Origin: an uncultured Rhodospirillales bacterium
Lineage (GTDB): Bacteria > Pseudomonadota > Alphaproteobacteria > Acetobacterales > Acetobacteraceae
Direction of reading: 5' to 3'
DNA: 28,664 nt
Assembly: GCA_903844785.1 (NCBI GenBank)
Contig: CAIMVB010000270.1
Span: 1-28,664, forward strand
Positions 23,927-28,664 of this stretch are shown here, in pieces. The notes under the pieces are model-generated. The model saw only the letters and a list, made by a program, of their open reading frames with translations. It did no database searches and was not told the origin of the DNA. Within the stretch, counting starts at the first letter, position 1; every line of letters starts with the position of its first letter. The translations under genes were made by a program, and so were the position numbers.

Positions 23927-25285
23927 TCATGCGCCCCTTGCCCGTCGCCATAGGGCATCTGCTGCTGCGGCGCCTTTGCGGCAGATTTCTTCCATATCCA
24001 CCCTTGTGGGGCGTCCATCACGCACAACGACTTCACCTTCTACAATTACATGTGCCACATCACGCCCATGGGCAGTGTGCATCATCGTGCCCAGCGGATC
24101 ATTATGCGGAATCAGATGTGGGCGGCGCATTTCAAGTAGCACCATATCAGCGCGATAGCCTGGGAGAACTGCCCCAATTTCCCCGGTAAGGCCCATCGCC
24201 GCCGCGCCTTCTTCAGTTGCGGCGTAGAGCATATGCTCGGGCTGCCAGCTATCTTCTACCGAGCCACGTTGCACACGCCCTATCGCCAAGGCCCATCGCA
24301 TCACCTCAACCATATCGGCATGCATATTATCGGTTGCGATGGTAAGTTTTGCGCCAGCGTCAACCAAGGCACGCGTAGGCGCAATGGTGCCACCGGTTGC
24401 GTTACCCTTTGGAATATGGGCAAGCCGCACACCAGCACGACCGATGCGCAGGATGTCATCCGACGTCAGATGAATACAATGGGCAGCAACAAGGCGATTA
24501 TCCAGCAAGCCGACTTCATCCAGTAGTTCAGCTGGCGTCTTGCCATCACGTTCCCGAATACGCGCCACTTCTACCTTGCTTTGCGCAAGATGTGTTTGCA
24601 CGGGTATGCCCATACGGCGGGATGCTTCACCTATGGTCTTCAGAAAGCTTGTGGAGCAGGTGTCCGGTGCATGTGCAGCAAGTTGCACCCCGGTGCGGGC
24701 ATCGGGCAAACCATGAAAGCGCTGCACCAAGGCCTCCGCTTCGGCCAATGTTTTTTCACCAATGGCCTGGTCATATTCCCACCGACCCTTGGATACGCCC
24801 GAAAAATCGACATCGTGAATGCGATTGCATGAAAAAACCCGTAAGCCCAATTCCGCCATGGCGGGTAGTGTAAGCGTTGTATGCACATATGTATCATTGA
24901 TCAGTGTGGAACCGAACAGCATCGCCTCCAGCGCGCCTAAGCGGGCCAGGGCAACCGCCTCATCTTCTGTCACCATGTGGCCTTGTGGGACACCAGGCGT
25001 ATAGGCGGGTGCGAAGCCCATATCTTCGGCAACACCGCGCACCATGCTCAAAATGGTATGGGTATGGACATTGACCAATCCCGGTATAGCCAAATGCCCG
25101 TGCCCACGAAGGCGCTGTTTCGCACTTGTTCCTTGCGGAAGATCTTTGGTCGCGCCCACGAAAACGAAGCGTCCATCGGTAATACCAATGGCCGCGTCTG
25201 ATATTGGTGACGAAAACGCCGCCGGTATCAGCGTGCAACCTTCCACAAGAAGATCGAAAAAAGGTGGGGCAGATGGATTAATCAT
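23927..25285 (-). CDS. Amidohydrolase family protein (TRZ/ATZ type) with HLAQ variant
   Basis: This 452-residue composite-domain amidohydrolase has ligands H74 and H76 (VHTHT), H232 (THLAQSK), H269 (AAHCIH) and D319 (ATDN). In the deaminase/chlorohydrolase branch the HxxE glutamate follows the third His; here that position is Q235, clearly encoded by CAA. The reaction may therefore differ from the deamination expected of the family. PGYRADMVLLEM near the C-terminus is the usual return to the beta-sandwich domain. It is the last gene of the minus-strand operon and overlaps the upstream ATPase by four bases. It likely acts on the compound imported by the transporter at 25282-27585. Confidence 0.87.
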   Translation of the reverse strand: MINPSAPPFFDLLVEGCTLIPAAFSSPISDAAIGITDGRFVFVGATKDLPQGTSAKQRLRGHGHLAIPGLVNVHTHTILSMVRGVAEDMGFAPAYTPGVPQGHMVTEDEAVALARLGALEAMLFGSTLINDTYVHTTLTLPAMAELGLRVFSCNRIHDVDFSGVSKGRWEYDQAIGEKTLAEAEALVQRFHGLPDARTGVQLAAHAPDTCSTSFLKTIGEASRRMGIPVQTHLAQSKVEVARIRERDGKTPAELLDEVGLLDNRLVAAHCIHLTSDDILRIGRAGVRLAHIPKGNATGGTIAPTRALVDAGAKLTIATDNMHADMVEVMRWALAIGRVQRGSVEDSWQPEHMLYAATEEGAAAMGLTGEIGAVLPGYRADMVLLEMRRPHLIPHNDPLGTMMHTAHGRDVAHVIVEGEVVVRDGRPTRVDMEEICRKGAAAADALWRRARGA

Positions 25286-26049
25286 GTCGAAGCAGGCTCC
25301 AGATGCCGGAGAAAGCGTTGCAGGCGCGGATCCTGTGGATTTTCAAATATGATCCCAGGAGGTCCTTCTTCAACGATGCTACCATCCGCCATGAATACCA
25401 CACGGTCTGCGACACCACGCGCAAAGCGCATTTCATGCGTCACCACCACCATTGTCATCCCTTCTGCGGCCAGGCCGCGCATCGCGTCCAGCACTTCCTG
25501 CACAAGTTCTGGGTCCAGCGCACTTGTTGGTTCATCGAATAAAATAATGGAGGGATCCATTGCAAGCGCGCGCGCAATTGCAACACGCTGTTGCTGCCCC
25601 CCGGAAAGTTGGCTGGGCCGCTTATGCAGATGTTCTTCAAGCCTGACGCGCGCGAGTTCTTTGATGGCCCTGGCTTCAGCCACAGCGCGCGATACGCCAA
25701 GCACTCTTCTTGGTCCCAGCGCCACGTTTTCTAACGCAGTTAGATGCGGGAAAAGGTTGAAGCGCTGAAAGACAAAACCAAAATGGCGGCGTTGCCTGGC
25801 CAATTCGCCTTCACTGGCGGCACGACCATCAAGGGTGCGGCCAATAATTTCATTGGCGATACGCACGTCACCATGATCAGGGCGTTCCAGCCAGTTGATG
25901 CAGCGCAGCAATGTTGTTTTGCCAGAGCCTGACGCGCCGATGATGGTGACTGTTTCGCCCTGTCGAACATCAAGATTGATGCCTTCCAGAACAGTACGAT
26001 CACCAAATCTTTTGGAGATGCTGCGGATCGTCAAAAGAGCAGGTGGCAT
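25282..26049 (-). CDS. Amino-acid ABC transporter ATP-binding protein (third transporter)
   Basis: This is a GlnQ/HisP-type ATPase of about 255 residues. Walker A is GASGSGKT (38-45), Q-loop VFQRFN, signature LSGGQQQR (148-155), Walker B ILFDEPTSALDP and H-loop THEM. The frame starts at a GTG at 26055, but the ATG at 26049 overlaps the upstream permease stop as TGATG, a standard coupled start. It overlaps the amidohydrolase downstream by four bases. Confidence 0.92.
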   Translation of the reverse strand: MPPALLTIRSISKRFGDRTVLEGINLDVRQGETVTIIGASGSGKTTLLRCINWLERPDHGDVRIANEIIGRTLDGRAASEGELARQRRHFGFVFQRFNLFPHLTALENVALGPRRVLGVSRAVAEARAIKELARVRLEEHLHKRPSQLSGGQQQRVAIARALAMDPSIILFDEPTSALDPELVQEVLDAMRGLAAEGMTMVVVTHEMRFARGVADRVVFMADGSIVEEGPPGIIFENPQDPRLQRFLRHLEPAST

Positions 26050-26702
26050 CACCACGTTGGCAAACTCCGCTCTAGCCGTCGGGACGCCCAGGTGAGCGCT
26101 GCTATCAGCAGGTAGTAGTAAATCGCCAGGAGCAAATAAATCTCGAATGGAGCGAAATGGGTGGAAATAATGGCTTGGCCAGCCCGCGTCAGCTCATAAA
26201 CTGAAATGACAGATAGGAGCGAAGAGTTTTTGGTCAAAGTAATAAGATCATTAGTCAAACTTGGCACCATGGGCCGCCAAGCCTGCGGCATCAGTACCCA
26301 CCAAAGTACCTGGCGCCTTACCATGCCGATGGAAAGCGCCGCTTCGGATTGGCCTTTTTCCACACTCCCGACCGCACCACGCACGACTTCGGCGATATAG
26401 GCGCCAGAATTAATCGCCAGGGCAGCAACACCGGCCCAATATTCGGGTAACCGAAGCCCCACTACCGGAAGCGCGAAAAAAACCAGAAAGATCTGAATCA
26501 AAAGGGGCGTACCGCGGACAAAATCCACATAGGCACGCACCAATATTTCTATGGCCCGGATACCAGATAGGGAGGCCAGGCCAGTGAGCAAACCGATCGC
26601 CAGCCCCAAGATGCCCGCAACAATGCTGACCTGCAGCGTCATCACCACGCCATGCGCTAAAAGTGGCGCTGCGTAGGCAACAACCCCCCAATCAAAAAAC
26701 AT
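26049..26702 (-). CDS. Amino-acid ABC transporter permease (third transporter)
   Basis: This HisM/GlnP-type permease of about 217 residues has hydrophobic segments and the EAA loop SEAALSIGMVRRQ followed by LMPQAWRPMVPSL. The frame extends to 26759 but the added residues are hydrophilic and overlap the binding-protein gene. The ATG at 26702 begins 13 bases after that gene and opens on the first membrane region, though its ribosome site is poor. This transporter has only one permease gene, so it probably works as a homodimer, unlike the A and B cassettes. Confidence 0.9.
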   Translation of the reverse strand: MFFDWGVVAYAAPLLAHGVVMTLQVSIVAGILGLAIGLLTGLASLSGIRAIEILVRAYVDFVRGTPLLIQIFLVFFALPVVGLRLPEYWAGVAALAINSGAYIAEVVRGAVGSVEKGQSEAALSIGMVRRQVLWWVLMPQAWRPMVPSLTNDLITLTKNSSLLSVISVYELTRAGQAIISTHFAPFEIYLLLAIYYYLLIAALTWASRRLERSLPTW

Positions 26703-26715
26703 CAGGATATCTTTT

Positions 26716-27585
26716 TCAGGCCGGTAGTTCGGGAATGGTCGATGGCAGATTAAACTCAAGACCGAACCATTTCTCTTGTAGCGCTTTCAAGCTACCATCG
26801 CCTTGGAACGCACGAATTCTTTCATTCATCCAGGCTACAATTTCCGTGTCTTCCTTGCGGCATGCGATGCCTGCCCAATTATCCGCACCAATGCCCCGCA
26901 CCACCGCAAAGCGCCCTGGCTGTGACTTGATGACATAGGCGAGTGTGGGCAGCGTGTTCAGAACGCCATCCACGGTACCCTGCATGAGGGCCAGATAGGC
27001 TGCGGGGTGTTCGTCATAGGTTTTTACTTCGCGGAAGCCCGCACCATTTTTTGCCGCTTGAATGCGTGCATTAAGGCGCGGGTGCAGCGTCTCTCCAGGG
27101 CTGCCAAGCTTTACGCCCAATACGCGCCCAGACATATCTTCAATACCCTTGATGCGGTCTGCATCACGCGTTCGCATCAAAAGGGATTGCCCGGCTTCCG
27201 CATAGGGGTTTGAAAATGCAACGCGTTCAAGCCGTGCCCGCGTGTAGGACATGGAGGACATGATAATATCAAAACGGCCCGCATAGAGTGCCGGGATCAC
27301 GCCTGACCATTGTGTGTCAATGAACTCAGGCGTCACACCCAGGCTACGGCACATGGCGGTTGCCAGTTCCACATCGTAGCCAACAATTTCCCCGCGATCA
27401 CGAAAGGTGAAGGGTGGATAGGTTGCCTCACAGCCGATCCGTAGTTTGCCGGCTCGTCTCACGCCTTCCAGGGTGAGCACAGGCAAGGACTGCGCCTGGC
27501 CGGGCATGGCGCCCAGCAACGGTGCTGCCAATGTCGCGGCGGTTCCAAGAATAAAATTCCGGCGATTGTTGTGTGAATCGGCCAT
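26716..27585 (-). CDS. Amino-acid ABC transporter substrate-binding protein (third transporter)
   Basis: This is a family 3 solute-binding protein of about 289 residues. NNRRNFILGTAATL is a good Tat-type signal, followed by AQA and then a mature start at LTLEGVRRAGKLRIG. Family motifs are ATYPPFTFRDRGEIVGYDVELA, MSSMSYTRARLERVAFSNPY (the TRAR Arg probably holds the ligand carboxylate) and the closing LQEKWFGLE. I use the ATG at 27585 because GGGGAG lies six bases before it and directly abuts an earlier ATG at 27591. First gene of the operon with permease, ATPase and amidohydrolase. It is not a close paralogue of the A and B binding proteins. Confidence 0.9.
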   Translation of the reverse strand: MADSHNNRRNFILGTAATLAAPLLGAMPGQAQSLPVLTLEGVRRAGKLRIGCEATYPPFTFRDRGEIVGYDVELATAMCRSLGVTPEFIDTQWSGVIPALYAGRFDIIMSSMSYTRARLERVAFSNPYAEAGQSLLMRTRDADRIKGIEDMSGRVLGVKLGSPGETLHPRLNARIQAAKNGAGFREVKTYDEHPAAYLALMQGTVDGVLNTLPTLAYVIKSQPGRFAVVRGIGADNWAGIACRKEDTEIVAWMNERIRAFQGDGSLKALQEKWFGLEFNLPSTIPELPA

Positions 27586-28150
27586 GGTCATCTCCCCTAA
27601 GCGCTGTGAGGGGGAAGCAAGCCTTGTGCCGCATCCATCCTTGCCAGTCTGAAGGTACAAAGAGCCTTAAGGGCTCGCAAAGTAAGCCAATGAGGCGCCT
27701 ATTGCCCAAAAAGGCGCCAATTCCAGATTTTGGCGACGGGCTTCGGGTGGCAATCTTTTGTGACCCGCCGGCAGCTTATGAACAGCCGATGCCGCGTGCG
27801 TCGTGTGAACCTAGCCACGATCTGGAGCCAGCCTTATCCGTCCTTGCCGGACGTTTTTGGTTGCGAGCATTGCATAAAAATAGAACCGCGATGTTTAGAA
27901 AATGTCACCCTATCAGGACTTAAATAATTTATAATGGCGTAGCGTTCGGTTCTGAGGTCAAAATTGGCTATTGATTATTAGCAGTCAATTTTCACTCCTT
28001 TGCGCGGCTATTCTCTGCTGAGATGGTTCTCCGAGCTATCTATCTGAGAAGGGATCCGTTGACACAACTAGCGCGGTTCAACTTGAATACTGCGTGGCGG
28101 ATTTAAAGAAGAATTCCGGGAGGGTATTTACTTCCTCTTGGTCCCAGCCT
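27586..28150. other. Long intergenic region upstream of the third transporter
   Basis: About 565 bases hold no recognised gene. Near the transporter are the two palindromic elements at 27662-27717. The stretch 27890-28010 is AT-rich and carries a perfect TATAAT at 27930-27935 on the plus strand, with no clear -35 box and no plus-strand gene behind it. Small frames here lack ribosome sites and protein-like composition. Confidence 0.4.
27662..27717. repeat. Two neighbouring inverted repeats upstream of the third transporter
   Basis: GAGCC-TTAAG-GGCTC (27662-27676) and a GGCGCC pair separated by 13 bases (27693-27717) lie 77-132 bases before the binding-protein start. They could form stems in a leader or serve as operator sites; which of these cannot be told from sequence. 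Confidence 0.35.
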
Positions 28151-28664
28151 TTATCTGGTGAGGGCCGGAACATCTATCCGACGCACCAGCGGCTGGTTAT
28201 CCCGCGGGCTCATCCAGAAATATAGGTTGGCGATCTCTGGGTAGTTCTCAAAGGTTAAGGCGTTGACGCGGGCGATGTCTTCTTTTTCCGCCGCTGCTTG
28301 CTCATCGCCACGCTCTCGCAGTAGCCGCGCCCAGTAAGAATAGGCGCCCGCAGAACTGGCATGCTCGCGCGTCGCGCGCTTGTACGCCGCCTCAGCCCCA
28401 TCCAGGTCTCCCAGGGCCCAGAGCGCGGTGCCCAAGGTGTTCAGCATAGCCTCCTGTAGGGGGGCGGAGCGCCTGCTATGGTTGAAGAGACGCTGTCTCA
28501 GGCCACCCGGGATAAGCGGCGTTAAAAGGTCGATTGCTTCCTGATATCTGTCGCGCTCTACATGGATGAACGCAAGGTTGATGCGTCCTACGATGAAGCC
28601 GGGATTCCAATAAAAGGAGAGGCGGAAGCGCCGTTCCGCCTCGTCAAGGTCATTATTCAGCAGC
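28151..28664 (-). CDS. Tetratricopeptide-repeat protein, C-terminal part (5' end beyond window)
   Basis: The frame is open from the window's right edge to a TAA at 28151, about 170 residues; the ATG at 28447 is internal. TPR signatures are visible: LDEAERRFRLSFYWNPG, RINLAFIHVERDRYQEAIDLL, and LGTALWALGDLDGAEAAYKRA, each a helix pair of about 34 residues with the small-residue pattern of the fold. The last 40 residues (ALTFENYPEIANLYFWMS) are not TPR-like. Such repeats mediate protein contacts; what lies N-terminal cannot be seen. It is convergent to nothing and reads toward the empty region 27586-28150. Confidence 0.7.
   Translation of the reverse strand, partial: LLNNDLDEAERRFRLSFYWNPGFIVGRINLAFIHVERDRYQEAIDLLTPLIPGGLRQRLFNHSRRSAPLQEAMLNTLGTALWALGDLDGAEAAYKRATREHASSAGAYSYWARLLRERGDEQAAAEKEDIARVNALTFENYPEIANLYFWMSPRDNQPLVRRIDVPALTR

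Noticed and set aside
27600..27660. Sigma54-like promoter upstream of the third transporter (TGGC...TGC)
   Set aside because: The spacing between the GG and GC elements is off by one base, which this sigma factor does not tolerate well.
27930..27935. Perfect TATAAT on the plus strand
   Set aside because: There is no acceptable -35 box and no plus-strand gene behind it; the surrounding AT-rich sequence makes a chance match likely.

Overview
The window looks like a chromosomal segment of an alphaproteobacterium, most likely Acetobacteraceae/Rhodospirillales (Roseomonas-like). This rests on moderately high GC, Tat-type signals on amino-acid binding proteins, a repeat-type surface protein tail at the left edge and the style of the catabolic genes. 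It is an inference from protein character; there is no rRNA or other marker gene in the window.

Layout from left to right. (1) Positions 2-433 hold the 3' end of a surface/repeat protein. (2) Positions 626-2428 hold a decayed SsuC/ThiX-type ABC permease fragment followed by an intact TRZ/ATZ-type amidohydrolase. (3) On the minus strand from 6662 down to 2729 is a compact operon: polar amino-acid ABC ATPase, binding protein, two permeases and a DUF6282 metal-hydrolase-like protein (transporter A). (4) Divergently, on the plus strand from 6766 to 10476, is a four-gene operon with 4-bp or shorter overlaps: small [2Fe-2S] protein, FAD/BFD oxidoreductase, DAO-type flavin oxidase and a DapA-family lyase. 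It resembles heteromeric amino/imino-acid dehydrogenases coupled to a Schiff-base lyase. (5) On the minus strand from 12662 to 10457 is transporter B, a paralogue of A (binding protein and two permeases) without its own ATPase. (6) A lone SDR lies at 13003-13836. (7) A Dpp/Opp-type peptide ABC importer occupies 14195-18003 on the minus strand, with its binding protein divergent at 18077. The binding protein gene continues into creatininase-family, ketopantoate-reductase-like, M20 peptidase and SDR genes, ending at 23566. (8) A third amino-acid importer (binding protein, permease, ATPase) runs from 27585 down to 25282 on the minus strand and ends in a second TRZ/ATZ-type amidohydrolase (23927-25285). 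(9) A TPR protein is cut by the right edge.

The genes fit a scavenging and catabolic region for nitrogen-containing small molecules (amino/imino acids, peptides, cyclic amides). The recurring theme is that each importer, or importer remnant, sits next to a metal-dependent hydrolase. Exact substrates cannot be read from sequence. No recognisable transcription regulator, tRNA, rRNA, CRISPR array or intact mobile element was found.
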